The translations under genes were made by a program, and so were the position numbers. A stretch of 56,911 nt of DNA, from NCBI RefSeq assembly GCF_018860345.1, contig NZ_JAHKPJ010000021.1, positions 1 through 56,911 on the forward strand, read 5' to 3'. The stretch is from Psychrosphaera sp. F3M07 (GTDB lineage: Bacteria > Pseudomonadota > Gammaproteobacteria > Enterobacterales > Alteromonadaceae). Shown piece after piece: positions 1 to 8,794 of this stretch. Position 1 is the first letter of the stretch. Each line of letters starts with the position of its first letter. Below the pieces are notes generated by a model, which ran no database searches, had not been told where the DNA came from, and saw only the letters and a list, made by a program, of their open reading frames with translations.

Positions 1-43
1 GCTTAAGTGTTCTTGAAACATGATACAAATTCTTTATTTTTTA

Positions 44-65
44 CTTAACTGATACGTCAGTTAAG
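44..65. repeat. Perfect inverted repeat in the spacer before the first 5S gene
   Basis: Nine-base arms (CTTAACTGA / TCAGTTAAG) around a four-base loop lie between the presumed 23S end, just outside the window, and the 5S gene. In the transcript this would be a hairpin and a possible processing site. The arms are seen directly; the role is inferred. Confidence 0.5.
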
Positions 66-100
66 AAGCTTTCCATTGTTAAATACGCAATAACGCTTTT

Positions 101-217
101 GTCTGGTGGCAATAGCGCTGTGGGACCACCTGAATCCATTTCGAACTCAGAAGTGAAACGCAGTTGCGGCGATGGTAGTGTGGCAGTCGCCATGCGAGAG
201 TAGCTCACCGCCAGACT
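101..217 (+). rRNA. rrf: 5S ribosomal RNA, copy 1
   Basis: About 116 nt with the usual bacterial 5S landmarks: the ACCACCTGAATCCAT block, CGAACTCAGAAGTGAAAC, the GATGGTAGTGTGG arm and GAGAGTAG near the 3' end. The first nine bases pair with the last nine to close helix I. It is the distal part of an rRNA operon whose 16S and 23S lie upstream of the window. Exact mature ends are uncertain by a few bases. Confidence 0.93.
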
Positions 218-226
218 CCTATTATA

Positions 227-256
227 ACGCTCTGAGTTTTTGCTCGGAGCGTTTTT
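227..256 (+). terminator. Rho-independent terminator after 5S copy 1
   Basis: A ten-base-pair stem (ACGCTCTGAG with CTCGGAGCGT, one G-U pair) is followed by five T residues. Because it sits between the two 5S genes, copy 2 may depend on read-through or antitermination. Confidence 0.8.
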
Positions 257-305
257 AGTTTTAAGTCTCTTATTTTCTCAAATTACTTAAAACTTACCAG
301 TTTAT

Positions 306-422
306 GCTTGATGGCAATAGCGCTGTGGTACCACCTGAATCCATTCCGAACTCAGAAGTGAAACACAGTTGCGACGATGGTAGTGTGGCAGTCGCCATGC
401 GAGAGTAGTTCACTGTCAAGTA
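306..422 (+). rRNA. rrf: 5S ribosomal RNA, copy 2
   Basis: A second 5S gene in the same orientation, nearly identical in the core to copy 1. It differs at about a dozen positions, mostly in helix I, where both strands change together so that pairing is kept. This argues for a functional gene rather than a decayed copy. An extra 5S gene at the end of an rRNA operon is common in Alteromonadales and Vibrionales. Confidence 0.92.
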
Positions 423-430
423 CCCATTCT

Positions 431-464
431 AAACGCCCTAAGCTAATGCTTAGGGCGTTTTTTT
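431..464 (+). terminator. Rho-independent terminator of the rRNA operon
   Basis: A twelve-base-pair stem (AAACGCCCTAAG with CTTAGGGCGTTT) runs into a T tract. It is a strong terminator directly after 5S copy 2 and probably ends the rRNA operon. Confidence 0.85.
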
Positions 465-504
465 ATGTCTGGAGTTTAATAAAAACCTCTAGTAAAACTC
501 AGGT

Positions 505-529
505 ACAAAAAAGGCCAAATTAATGGCCT
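505..529 (-). terminator. Rho-independent terminator downstream of sbcB
   Basis: Read on the minus strand, a short stem (AGGCCA/TGGCCT) is followed by six T residues, about 30 bases past the sbcB stop. It separates sbcB from the convergent rRNA operon. Confidence 0.65.
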
Positions 530-557
530 GTTTGATAAGTGCTAACGTTTAATTAAT

Positions 558-1991
558 CTAAAGCGTCTGTATGTAGTGGTATAGCGACTTCAAGATAGCA
601 GTTGCTGCTGGGTTATCTTGATTGGCTTCTGCATTATTCTCTAAGCTAAGCTGGAACTCACTAAAGGTTAAGTTTGGTTTATCGACACCATGCATTAGCT
701 TATCCGTTCTATATTGCTGCCACCAGTTTAATTCTTCCGGTAACAAGCTCGATGTAAAGTAACGTGCTTTATATAATTTCCATAATTGGATCATACGTTG
801 GTCTTTAAACTGTGGTTCCAGTTTGCCATGTTCTGAAACCGGAAATGAATGGATATAATTCATTTGTTGTTTATCTACATCGGAAATAAAACCATCATAC
901 AGGCGGTATTCTGGATTCGTTTCTTTCTCAAATTCACGTTCAAATTCAAATACACTGGCTAATTTTGCTTTTAGCTCTGGATTTTTTTGGATAATGGCTA
1001 AGTTATCTAAGCATACTTGTCTGTCTATGCCTAAACGCTCAGCGTTTTCTGGTAATAATGTTTTAGCTGGTGCTAATACCGGACATTTATTCAAGTGAAC
1101 TTGTTTTAATCCGATTCTTTCTTCGCCGTTTAAGTCTTCCGTTTTGGTATATAACTTATCAGCGATCTCTTGTGCAGTTAATGATATTAACGGTGTTGGA
1201 TCTTTTGTTAAGTCGTAAACCACCACTGCGTTTTTATTTTTATGATGAAACGCGATTGGGGCAACCCAAGATGTACAACCTTGCCAAGGCGAGAACATAC
1301 CTGTGGTATGAACCAGTGGGGTACTACGGTAAACATCGATTAACTCACCAAGTTTTTGTTTATTCCTGTGTTCAAACAAAAAATTATACAATTTTGGCTG
1401 TTTGGTTTTAATTAACTTAGCCAGTTCAATAGTGGCGATAACATCGGATAAGGCATCGTGAGCTGACCCATGATCTATGCCATTTGCTTTGGTTAACAAC
1501 TCCAATCTAAAACTAGGTTTACCTTCATCATCAGTAGGCCAATTAATTCCTTCTGGTCTTAATGCATAACAGGCTCGAACCATGTCTAGGATATCCCAAC
1601 GTGAATTACCGTTTTGCCAACTGTAGGCATATGGGTCATAAAAGTTACGATAAAGAGTGTAACGTATCATTTCATCGTCAAAGCGAACATTGTTATACCC
1701 AACACAGGTTGTATTAGCTTTACTGATCTCTTGATGAATTCGTTTAATAAACTCAGGCTCTATTAAGCCTTCTTGCAGTGTTTTTTGCGGTGTAATACCG
1801 GTGACTAATGCAGCTTCAGGATGAGGTATATAATCGTTAGGGATCTGACAATATTCTACTAAAGGTTCACCAATTATATTTAGGTCTAAGTCGGTTCTTA
1901 TCCCAGCAAATTGTGATGGTTTGTCTTTTTTAGGGCTTGTCCCCCAAGATTCGAAATCGTACCAATATAAAGTAGATGAAGGATCAGTCAT
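558..1991 (-). CDS. sbcB: Exodeoxyribonuclease I (SbcB)
   Basis: 3'-to-5' single-strand DNA exonuclease of the DEDDh family, acting in recombination, mismatch repair and removal of single-stranded tails. The 477-residue protein compares with about 475 in E. coli. It has the first DEDD motif (D12, E14 in YDFES), the CVGYNNVRFDDE block, NSRWDILDMVRACYALRPEG and SFRLELLTKANGIDHGSAHDALSDV, all closely matching E. coli ExoI, followed by the SH3-like and C-terminal regions. I chose the ATG at 1991 because family similarity begins there; an in-frame start 33 bases upstream would add 11 unusual residues. No strong Shine-Dalgarno is seen for either. Confidence 0.96.
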   Translation of the reverse strand: MTDPSSTLYWYDFESWGTSPKKDKPSQFAGIRTDLDLNIIGEPLVEYCQIPNDYIPHPEAALVTGITPQKTLQEGLIEPEFIKRIHQEISKANTTCVGYNNVRFDDEMIRYTLYRNFYDPYAYSWQNGNSRWDILDMVRACYALRPEGINWPTDDEGKPSFRLELLTKANGIDHGSAHDALSDVIATIELAKLIKTKQPKLYNFLFEHRNKQKLGELIDVYRSTPLVHTTGMFSPWQGCTSWVAPIAFHHKNKNAVVVYDLTKDPTPLISLTAQEIADKLYTKTEDLNGEERIGLKQVHLNKCPVLAPAKTLLPENAERLGIDRQVCLDNLAIIQKNPELKAKLASVFEFEREFEKETNPEYRLYDGFISDVDKQQMNYIHSFPVSEHGKLEPQFKDQRMIQLWKLYKARYFTSSLLPEELNWWQQYRTDKLMHGVDKPNLTFSEFQLSLENNAEANQDNPAATAILKSLYHYIQTL

Positions 1992-2107
1992 GATGTTTAG
2001 GTCTGCTAAATATACAAAGTACATGACTTTAAAGGGTTACAGTCGGTTATGTCAAAGTGATTCTGGAGATAGTTTAACAAAAGCCCAAATTTACAGCATT
2101 AAAGGCA

Positions 2108-2395
2108 TTAGTTAGCGGATTTACATTTATTACAGCTCGTTTCAAAAGGGTTTTTGCTTAATGATTCCGCTTCTATAGGCAACTTACATGTCTGACAATA
2201 CCCAAAACTACCGTGTTCTATTTCATCAATTATTTTTTTAACTTCATGCAATTCAATCTTGGTTTGATGAGCAACCGTGAAAAGTACATCGTCTACTGGG
2301 GATTCTGCACAAAAATCCTGCTGTATATTGGTTAGACGTGCACTGAGTTCGTCGCGTTTATACTTCATTAATTGATATATCTCTTGGTGCATCAT
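2108..2395 (-). CDS. DksA/TraR-type C4 zinc-finger protein
   Basis: 95 residues ending in a four-cysteine zinc finger (CQTC, 17 residues, CNKC) preceded by a helical coiled-coil-like region. This layout matches short DksA/TraR relatives such as YbiI and TraR, which bind in the RNA polymerase secondary channel and modulate promoter response. It is shorter than true DksA (about 150 residues), so it is not the housekeeping dksA. It lies behind sbcB on the same strand and could share a transcript, although about 115 bases separate them. The exact role is unknown. Confidence 0.8.
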   Translation of the reverse strand: MMHQEIYQLMKYKRDELSARLTNIQQDFCAESPVDDVLFTVAHQTKIELHEVKKIIDEIEHGSFGYCQTCKLPIEAESLSKNPFETSCNKCKSAN

Positions 2396-2737
2396 AGTTC
2401 AGTAATTGGGTTATTAGTGATATTGATAGCATAAACCTTCGTTATTTTTATTACTTGATCTAAGACAACTTAGTTGTAATTCAAATGTTTCAGATTAAGC
2501 GAATTCATTTTGAAGTGAAGATTTAATTAATTGAAAAAAGTTTAATAAAAACAAGGCAAAGTTAGGATTTTACTTCTAGTCTTACAGTAAGGGATATTCA
2601 TCACTTCAACATTATTCATATCATTGAATTAGAAGACTATTAAGGTATTCATCTTGTTGATATACCAGAATAGAAATAACGTTGTTTTGAGTAACCTTTA
2701 AAAATCCAAATAAAAAGAATAACTGCAGGGGAATTGG
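2396..2737. other. Divergent intergenic region without a gene
   Basis: About 340 AT-rich bases between the leftward zinc-finger gene and the rightward CBS gene. It must hold promoters for both. I see no convincing -35/-10 pair, operator palindrome or small ORF, apart from the Shine-Dalgarno AGGGGAA just before 2738. Confidence 0.5.
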
Positions 2738-3169
2738 ATGGAATCACTAAAAATCGAAGACTATATGAATCACCGACCGGTCTTTTTTAAAGGCTCAGAA
2801 AGCGTAGTAGAAGCCGTTGAACGCTTACTGCAGTCCCAAACCACAGGTGGGCCAGTAATTGACATTAATCGTAATATTATAGGGTTTATTTCCGAACAAG
2901 ATTGCATCAAAGCTATGTTGTCCTCTTCTTACCATAGCGGTGAATCTTCAAAAAATGTCGCGGACGTTATGAAAACGGACGTATTAACCAAAAAGCCATA
3001 TGAGAGTATTTTAGAGTTAGCGGATGAAATGTCTGGCACTAAACCGAAAACGTATCCTGTGGTTGATGATGATAACCGACTCATAGGTTGTATCAATCGT
3101 ACTAACGTTCTAAAAGCTTTAGATATGCACTTACATTCAATATATGAACAAGGTACTCGGTTTGTGTAA
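2738..3169 (+). CDS. Two-CBS-domain protein
   Basis: 143 residues made almost wholly of two CBS modules, roughly residues 7-65 and 76-135, as shown by the repeated phrases GPVIDINRNIIGFISEQDCI and YPVVDDDNRLIGCINRTNVL. Stand-alone CBS pairs (Bateman modules) bind adenine nucleotides and act as energy or ligand sensors, usually on a partner protein. No partner is evident nearby. The start at 2738 has a good Shine-Dalgarno (AGGGGAA), and a strong terminator follows, so the gene is probably monocistronic. Confidence 0.88.
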   Translation: MESLKIEDYMNHRPVFFKGSESVVEAVERLLQSQTTGGPVIDINRNIIGFISEQDCIKAMLSSSYHSGESSKNVADVMKTDVLTKKPYESILELADEMSGTKPKTYPVVDDDNRLIGCINRTNVLKALDMHLHSIYEQGTRFV

Positions 3170-3186
3170 ACACGTTTATATTATTG

Positions 3187-3219
3187 AAGCCTCAATCTAC
3201 TCTAGTTTGGGGCTTTTTT
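3187..3219 (+). terminator. Rho-independent terminator after the CBS gene
   Basis: The stem AAGCCTCAA with TTGGGGCTT (one G-U pair) is followed by a run of T residues, 18 bases after the CBS stop codon. Confidence 0.85.
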
Positions 3220-3276
3220 GTATGTGCGTAAAAGTGGTAGAATACAAGTAATTACACTCCAATCTTGTTACCTACT

Positions 3277-6200
3277 GTGTCTGAATTAAAAGTGCCTGAA
3301 ATTAAAACATCAAATATTAAACAAGTGTTAAAACAAGATCTTCATTTGTTATCGAGTCGTTTACGTCGAATTCAAAAAATTCAAGATCTTGATAAACAAG
3401 CTAAAGCATTAGATAAATTACAAATTGAAATAGACAAGTCTATTGCTCTTAGACAACAGAGAATAGACGGTTTACCTAAGATAGAATACCCGGAACAATT
3501 ACCGGTTAGTCAAAAGCATTTAGAGATCAAAAAAGCCATTAGTGAAAATCAAGTGGTGATCATTGCGGGTGAAACCGGTTCAGGTAAAACAACTCAAATA
3601 CCAAAAATGTGTATGGAGTTGGGCAGAGGCATTGAAGGTAAGATTGGCCATACACAACCTAGACGTTTAGCTGCCCGAAGTGTGGCAACACGTATATGTG
3701 ATGAGCTCGGTTGTGAAATGGGCACGGCTGTTGGTTACAAAGTCAGATTTTCGGATCATGTGGGTGACAATACCTATGTGAAGTTAATGACTGATGGTGT
3801 GTTGTTAGCAGAAATGCAACACGACAGATATTTAAATCAATACGATACCATCATCATAGATGAAGCCCATGAACGCAGTTTAAACATCGATTTTATTTTG
3901 GGTTATTTACGTGAGCTGTTACCCAAACGTCCAGATTTAAAAGTTATTATTACGTCTGCAACCATAGACCCACAAAGCTTTAGTAAACATTTTAATGGTG
4001 CGCCAATTATTGAAGTAACGGGCAGAACCTTTCCGGTTGAAGTGCGCTATAGACCTTTAGATGAAATGTCATCAGAATATTTAAACGACGATTCGCGTAA
4101 TAATTCAGATAATGACAGCGATCAAATGAATGCGATTTTTGCCGCGGTTGATGAATTGGGCCGCGAAAGTAGCGGTGATATTCTGTTATTTATGAATGGT
4201 GAACGTGAGATCAGAGATACCGCGGATGCACTATCCAAACGTAAAATTGGTAACACTGAAATACTGCCGTTGTATGCTCGACTATCTGCAGCGGAGCAGA
4301 ACCGCATATTTGCGCCACACCATAACAGACGAATCATATTGGCAACCAACGTGGCAGAAACCTCGTTAACCGTGCCAGGTATTAAATACGTCATAGATAC
4401 TGGTACTGCACGTATCTCTCGATACAGTTATAAATCTAAAGTACAACGTTTACCGATTGAAGCAATATCACAAGCCAGTGCCAATCAAAGAAAAGGACGT
4501 TGTGGTCGTACTGAGGCGGGTATATGCATCCGTTTATACAGTGAAGACGACTTCTTATCCCGTCCTGAGTTTACAGCGCCAGAAATATTAAGAACTAATT
4601 TAGCTTCTGTTATTTTACAGATGATGTCGCTTAATTTAGGTGACTTAGAAAACTTTCCGTTTATACAAAAGCCAGATAGTCGCTTTATAAATGACGGTAT
4701 TCGATTGTTAGAAGAACTACAGGCAATTTCGCCTAACAAAGATAAAAATGATCGTAGCCGATATAAATTAACACCATCGGGTAAGAGCTTGAGTCGGATA
4801 CCTGTCGACCCAAGGTTAGCTAAGATGATCTTCACGGCAGGTAAAACTAATTGTTTACATGAGATTATCGTCATCGTTGCAGCGTTAAGTATTCAAGATC
4901 CAAGAGAGAGACCATCCGATTTTAAACAAAAATCCGATGAACTACACAAACGATTCAAAGACAAAGATTCGGACTTTGTGGCTTACCTTAATCTTTGGGA
5001 TTATTTAATCGCTAAGAAAAAACAAGTATCTGGTAGCCAGTTTAGGAAACAATGTAAACAAGAATTCCTTAACTATATGCGAATTCGTGAGTGGCAAGAC
5101 TTGGTTTATCAAATTGAACAAAGTGTGTCTGAGTTAGGGTTTAATGTAAAAGCGGCTAAAGCGCACAGTCTAGAAGCGCAAGCCATTGCACTGAATAATG
5201 CCATCGATGAAGATAATCATGACGACGAATTAAATGACATACCTACCATAAAGCGAAATTACCAAGGCATACATCAAGCCTTGTTATCAGGCTTATTAAG
5301 TCATATTGGTCAAAAAGAAATAAAAGACGGCGATAAAAAAAGTAAAGAGAAACGTCCCGGTTTACCAGGATATGAAGGGGCAAGAAACAGTTTGTTCCAT
5401 ATATTTCCAGGGTCGCATTTATTTAAAACGTCAGCCAAATGGGTAATGGCCGCTGAGTTAGTAGAAACGTCTAAGTTGTTTGCTCGTTATGCAGCTCGCA
5501 TTCAACCTGAATGGGTTGAGCCACTAGCACAACATGTTATTAACAAAAGTTACTCTGAGCCTCATTGGAGTGCCAAACAAGGCACAGTGCAAGCGTTTGA
5601 AAAACAAACTTTATATGGTTTAGTGATTGTCCCTAAACGCCGCGTGGTATTTGGTAATATCGATCCAGTTGCAAGCCGCGAAATATTTATCCGTGATGCG
5701 TTAGTTGCTAATGACTTAGGTCAAAAGTTACCGTTTTTAACACATAACAATGATTTAATGGAAGACATTCAACGCCTTGAAAACAAAGTTAGGCGCAGAG
5801 ACTTATTAGTTGATGAAGAAGAATTAATTGCGTTTTATGACAAAAAGTTACCGGCCAATATCGTCAGCAAAGCCGATTTATTAAAATGGATAAAGAACAA
5901 CGACCAAGAGCTGCTTAAAGCCAAAAAAGAAGACTTTATGTTGTCGGATGGCACTGAGCTATCACCTATTTCGTATCCTGATTATTGGCGACAAGGCAAT
6001 TTACGTTTACCGATTGATTATGACTTTGAGCCAGGTGAAGAATTTGCCGACGGTATATCGGTACGTATCCCTTTACCGTTATTAAATCAAATAACAGATG
6101 TCGAATTTGATTGGCATATCCCTGCTTATCGTCATGAGTTGATCATGGCGTTAATTAAGTCATTACCAAAAACATTAAGGCGTAACTTTGTCCCAGCGCC

Positions 6201-7341
6201 AAACTACGCTGACGCCTTATTACAAAGATTAAAAGACAAACATGATGATCATACTCTGCCATTTATTGACGTGATCACAGAAGCGTTATTTAGAATGACA
6301 GGCGTTAAACTGAATAAAGAAGATTGGGTCTTAGACAACTTACCCAAACATTTAAAAATTAATTTTAGGGTGGTGGATGATAAAGAGAAGATCATAGGTC
6401 AAGGTTTCGACTTAGAACAAGTTAAAGCATCGTTACAGCAGCAAGTTAAAAACACCATCAAAGCCGTAGCAACAGACGATATTGAGCAAACGGACGTAAC
6501 TGATTGGGACTTTGGTGACTTACCAATAAGCTACATGAAAAAGCAGGGGAGTTATCAAATAAAAGCCTTTCCAGCTTTGGTGAAGTCAGGTAACAAAGTG
6601 AATGTAGAGTTGCTTGATCATCAAGAAGTGGCAGAAGCCAGTCACTTGTCCGGCATAGTAGAGCTGATTTTTAAAACTTTGCCATCACCAATAAAACACC
6701 TACAACAAAAACTACCAAACAAGTCTAAGTTAGTTTTATACTTTAATCCGTTTGGCCAGATAGACCAATTAATTAGTGATTGTATTAGAGCGGTTATCCA
6801 TAAAGAAGTTGAACAAACTGTGCCGCGTAGCCAAGACGCATTTAACCAATTACGCGATAAAATACGTGCAGAGTTAAACGACACGGTTTTAGACGCGGCA
6901 CTGCAAGTTGAAAAAATCCTGTTGGTTGGCCACAAAATATCTAAACAATTAAAAGGTAAGGTAAGTTTGGATATGATCCAAGCTAATGCTTACATTAAAG
7001 CACATTTAGACTCGCTGATTTATAAAGGTTTTGTTAGTGAGTGTGGAATTGACCGCTTGTCAGATATTTATCGTTATGTATTAGCGCTAGAAAAACGTCT
7101 AGAGAAAATCAAAATAGACGCGAACAAAGACAGAATGAACCAAATTGAGTTAGACAAAGTTTACGACTTATACGACAAGTTAACCGACAAACTGCCAAAA
7201 GAGCTACCCGTTCCTTCTGAGATCACCGACATATATTGGATGATAGAAGAACTACGAGTGTCTCTGTTTGCCCAAGGCATAGGCACTAAATATCCAATAT
7301 CTATTAAACGCATTAAGCAGGCGATTAATGAGTTGGGATAA
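3277..7341 (+). CDS. hrpA: ATP-dependent RNA helicase HrpA
   Basis: DEAH-box RNA helicase. In E. coli HrpA acts in mRNA processing and in rescue of stalled or collided ribosomes. About 1,354 residues, slightly longer than E. coli HrpA (1,300). Counting from an upstream TTG at 3265, Walker A GETGSGKT lies near residues 102-109 and DEAH at 199-202. SATIDP, the conserved VAETSLTVPGIKYVIDTGTAR segment, the QRKGRCGR motif VI, the HA2 and OB-fold regions, and the long HrpA-specific C-terminal DUF3418 region follow. Start is uncertain: GTG at 3277 or TTG at 3265, neither with a clear ribosome binding site. The first 30 residues are poorly conserved, so they do not decide it. Confidence 0.96.
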   Translation: MSELKVPEIKTSNIKQVLKQDLHLLSSRLRRIQKIQDLDKQAKALDKLQIEIDKSIALRQQRIDGLPKIEYPEQLPVSQKHLEIKKAISENQVVIIAGETGSGKTTQIPKMCMELGRGIEGKIGHTQPRRLAARSVATRICDELGCEMGTAVGYKVRFSDHVGDNTYVKLMTDGVLLAEMQHDRYLNQYDTIIIDEAHERSLNIDFILGYLRELLPKRPDLKVIITSATIDPQSFSKHFNGAPIIEVTGRTFPVEVRYRPLDEMSSEYLNDDSRNNSDNDSDQMNAIFAAVDELGRESSGDILLFMNGEREIRDTADALSKRKIGNTEILPLYARLSAAEQNRIFAPHHNRRIILATNVAETSLTVPGIKYVIDTGTARISRYSYKSKVQRLPIEAISQASANQRKGRCGRTEAGICIRLYSEDDFLSRPEFTAPEILRTNLASVILQMMSLNLGDLENFPFIQKPDSRFINDGIRLLEELQAISPNKDKNDRSRYKLTPSGKSLSRIPVDPRLAKMIFTAGKTNCLHEIIVIVAALSIQDPRERPSDFKQKSDELHKRFKDKDSDFVAYLNLWDYLIAKKKQVSGSQFRKQCKQEFLNYMRIREWQDLVYQIEQSVSELGFNVKAAKAHSLEAQAIALNNAIDEDNHDDELNDIPTIKRNYQGIHQALLSGLLSHIGQKEIKDGDKKSKEKRPGLPGYEGARNSLFHIFPGSHLFKTSAKWVMAAELVETSKLFARYAARIQPEWVEPLAQHVINKSYSEPHWSAKQGTVQAFEKQTLYGLVIVPKRRVVFGNIDPVASREIFIRDALVANDLGQKLPFLTHNNDLMEDIQRLENKVRRRDLLVDEEELIAFYDKKLPANIVSKADLLKWIKNNDQELLKAKKEDFMLSDGTELSPISYPDYWRQGNLRLPIDYDFEPGEEFADGISVRIPLPLLNQITDVEFDWHIPAYRHELIMALIKSLPKTLRRNFVPAPNYADALLQRLKDKHDDHTLPFIDVITEALFRMTGVKLNKEDWVLDNLPKHLKINFRVVDDKEKIIGQGFDLEQVKASLQQQVKNTIKAVATDDIEQTDVTDWDFGDLPISYMKKQGSYQIKAFPALVKSGNKVNVELLDHQEVAEASHLSGIVELIFKTLPSPIKHLQQKLPNKSKLVLYFNPFGQIDQLISDCIRAVIHKEVEQTVPRSQDAFNQLRDKIRAELNDTVLDAALQVEKILLVGHKISKQLKGKVSLDMIQANAYIKAHLDSLIYKGFVSECGIDRLSDIYRYVLALEKRLEKIKIDANKDRMNQIELDKVYDLYDKLTDKLPKELPVPSEITDIYWMIEELRVSLFAQGIGTKYPISIKRIKQAINELG

Positions 7342-7374
7342 AGTGGGATGGCTCGTTATTTTTAAGGTGTGTCT

Positions 7375-7818
7375 ATGAGTATTCGTGAATATTTAGAGAG
7401 TGATTATCAAAGTATTTTAACTATTTATGAAAGCTCTAAACTTGATGAGTTAAAATTTGAGTCTGCTGAGTTTGAGCTATTACCTTTTGAAAAAGATGTT
7501 GTACGTTCCACTCAAATATTAGAGTCAGACATCTACATTTATGGTGGTGAAGATGTTATTGGGTTCTGTGCTTATAAAGGTACAGAAATTAGAGCGTTAT
7601 TTGTTCACCCTAAAGCCAGAGGGAAGGGGGTTGGCATTAAACTACTAGAGTTTATGCTTTCTAATATTGTTGGCTCTGCAACTCTCTATGTTGCATCATC
7701 AAATTACCCAGCCATTAAGTTGTACCAAAAATATGGATTTGAAAATACGTCGCAGTTCCAGACAACATATAATGGAACACCTGTTCTTGCGAATAAAATG
7801 CAACGCTCTACAAGTTAA
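7375..7818 (+). CDS. GNAT-family N-acetyltransferase
   Basis: 147 residues. The acetyl-CoA-binding motif A is visible as VHPKARGKGVGIKLLEFML, followed by LYVASSNYPAIKLYQKYGFENT, the classic motif B with the terminal YQKYGF. Substrate unknown; single-domain GNAT proteins of this size acetylate small amines, antibiotics or protein N-termini. The ATG at 7375 is preferred over an overlapping GTG at 7369 because the Shine-Dalgarno AAGG lies 7 bases before the ATG but only 1 before the GTG. It follows hrpA by 33 bases and may be cotranscribed. Confidence 0.88.
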   Translation: MSIREYLESDYQSILTIYESSKLDELKFESAEFELLPFEKDVVRSTQILESDIYIYGGEDVIGFCAYKGTEIRALFVHPKARGKGVGIKLLEFMLSNIVGSATLYVASSNYPAIKLYQKYGFENTSQFQTTYNGTPVLANKMQRSTS

Positions 7819-7883
7819 GGCTCACAAGAGATTATTTCCGTACATAAATAAATTAGAGTGGCTTTTTTGTTTATTTGTTTTTT

Positions 7884-7904
7884 ACTCGACACTCGACACT
7901 CATA
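7884..7904. repeat. Heptamer tandem repeat (ACTCGAC type)
   Basis: Two exact ACTCGAC units and a third degenerate unit lie in tandem in the intergenic space between the acetyltransferase and the toxin gene. The same seven-base period, with the core ACTCG, recurs at 8654-8688 and near 56565. Confidence 0.6.
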
Positions 7905-7959
7905 ACTACAGCCGTTTCACTGCTATTCAATTGACCCGTTGATTTTATGTATGGCTACT

Positions 7960-8247
7960 CTAGTTTGTGCGTTTTATTGCGGTTTTATAAACTTTACCTC
8001 TGTCGCGCTTTCCGACTGAAATAACAGTGACGGTAATGATACTGTCATTTACTTCATAAACTAAGCGGTAGCCCGCTTGCCTCAATTTTATTTTATATAG
8101 GTCATTGGCGCCAGATAACTTGGCACTTTGGATATGAGGGTTTTCTATAACTTCAGCTAGTTTCTTTTTAAATTGTATTTGTACAGTAGAGCCAAGCTTT
8201 TTCCATTCCTTTAGAGCTGTCTTTTTAAATTCTAACTGATAACTCAT
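7960..8247 (-). CDS. relE: RelE-family toxin of a type II toxin-antitoxin pair
   Basis: 95 residues with the RelE fold signature: N-terminal LEFKKTALKEWKKL, the middle SGANDLYKIKLRQAGYRLVYEV and the basic C-terminal VISVGKRDRGKVY. RelE toxins cleave mRNA in the ribosomal A site; arginine and lysine residues of the LRQAGYRLVYEV strand and the C-terminal KRDRGKVY are the usual catalytic region and are present, so the toxin looks intact. It lies 18 bases downstream of the antitoxin gene, in the usual antitoxin-first order. Chromosomal copies may stabilise a region or respond to stress; nothing mobile is visible beside this pair. Confidence 0.93.
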   Translation of the reverse strand: MSYQLEFKKTALKEWKKLGSTVQIQFKKKLAEVIENPHIQSAKLSGANDLYKIKLRQAGYRLVYEVNDSIITVTVISVGKRDRGKVYKTAIKRTN

Positions 8248-8265
8248 GATTTATAACTTGCCGAT

Positions 8266-8514
8266 TTATAAGTCATTTAACTCAACCTTAATGCTTTCTT
8301 CATTTTTTCTAGATTCAGCAATACTCAATAGCTCAAGATCTTCCATGTGATCCATCATAAATTCATAAGTCTCTGCTGGTATGCAATAAAAGGCTGGTTC
8401 ATTTCTATTTAAAACAGCAATGGCATCGCCGTCTGCACTCATCGCTACTTTCATAGGATTCGCTTTCAATTCACTTATGCTAACCGCCGCTTCCGTTAAT
8501 ATTCTAGTCGTCAT
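8266..8514 (-). CDS. Phd/YefM-type antitoxin
   Basis: 82 residues. The N-terminal part (VSISELKANPMKVAMSADGDAIAVLNRNEPAFYCIPAETYEFMM) is a Phd/YefM/StbD DNA-binding and dimerisation domain; the acidic C-terminal tail (RKNEESIKVELNDL) would wrap and neutralise the RelE toxin. Members of this family repress their own operon, more strongly in complex with toxin. The combination with RelE, rather than with Doc or YoeB, resembles StbD-StbE pairs. The ATG at 8514 lies at the edge of a candidate operator. Confidence 0.9.
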   Translation of the reverse strand: MTTRILTEAAVSISELKANPMKVAMSADGDAIAVLNRNEPAFYCIPAETYEFMMDHMEDLELLSIAESRKNEESIKVELNDL

Positions 8515-8536
8515 ACTTTACTCAGTACTTTAAAGT
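8514..8536. promoter_or_regulatory. Candidate operator of the toxin-antitoxin operon
   Basis: On the plus strand TACTTTA occurs twice, 12 bases apart (8514-8520 and 8526-8532). The second copy forms the perfect ten-base palindrome ACTTTAAAGT (8527-8536) immediately upstream of the antitoxin start. Autoregulation of such operons is known; binding at this site is inferred. Confidence 0.45.
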
Positions 8537-8653
8537 GGTCTTTAATTAGGTCTGATTGTAGTCCTCGAAACATCACAAGGCAATTAAATGGACAAAAATA
8601 GTTCGCTTTTTGGTGCTGGAAGAGTGGGGGCTATTATTTCTGGGGCAGATCAG

Positions 8654-8688
8654 ACTCGCAACTCGCAACTCGTCTCTCGTGACTCGAA
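8654..8688. repeat. Five tandem heptamers (ACTCGNN)
   Basis: Successive units are ACTCGCA, ACTCGCA, ACTCGTC, TCTCGTG and ACTCGAA. The array is intergenic, between the antitoxin gene and the DUF2892 gene. No function can be assigned. It resembles the short tandem heptamers known from other bacteria only in its period. Confidence 0.75.
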
Positions 8689-8794
8689 GCTTTGCTGATA
8701 CATCGTATTTATATTAACCGTCCATTAAATCTTTAAATCTTTAGCAATCATCAATTAAAAATCCCTAATTCAATATAACTAGAAACTATATTAA

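Noticed and set aside
8589-8699. 36-codon ORF beginning MDKNSSLFGAG
   Set aside because: Its second half only translates the ACTCG heptamer array, and there is no good ribosome site; a remnant of a larger gene cannot be shown.
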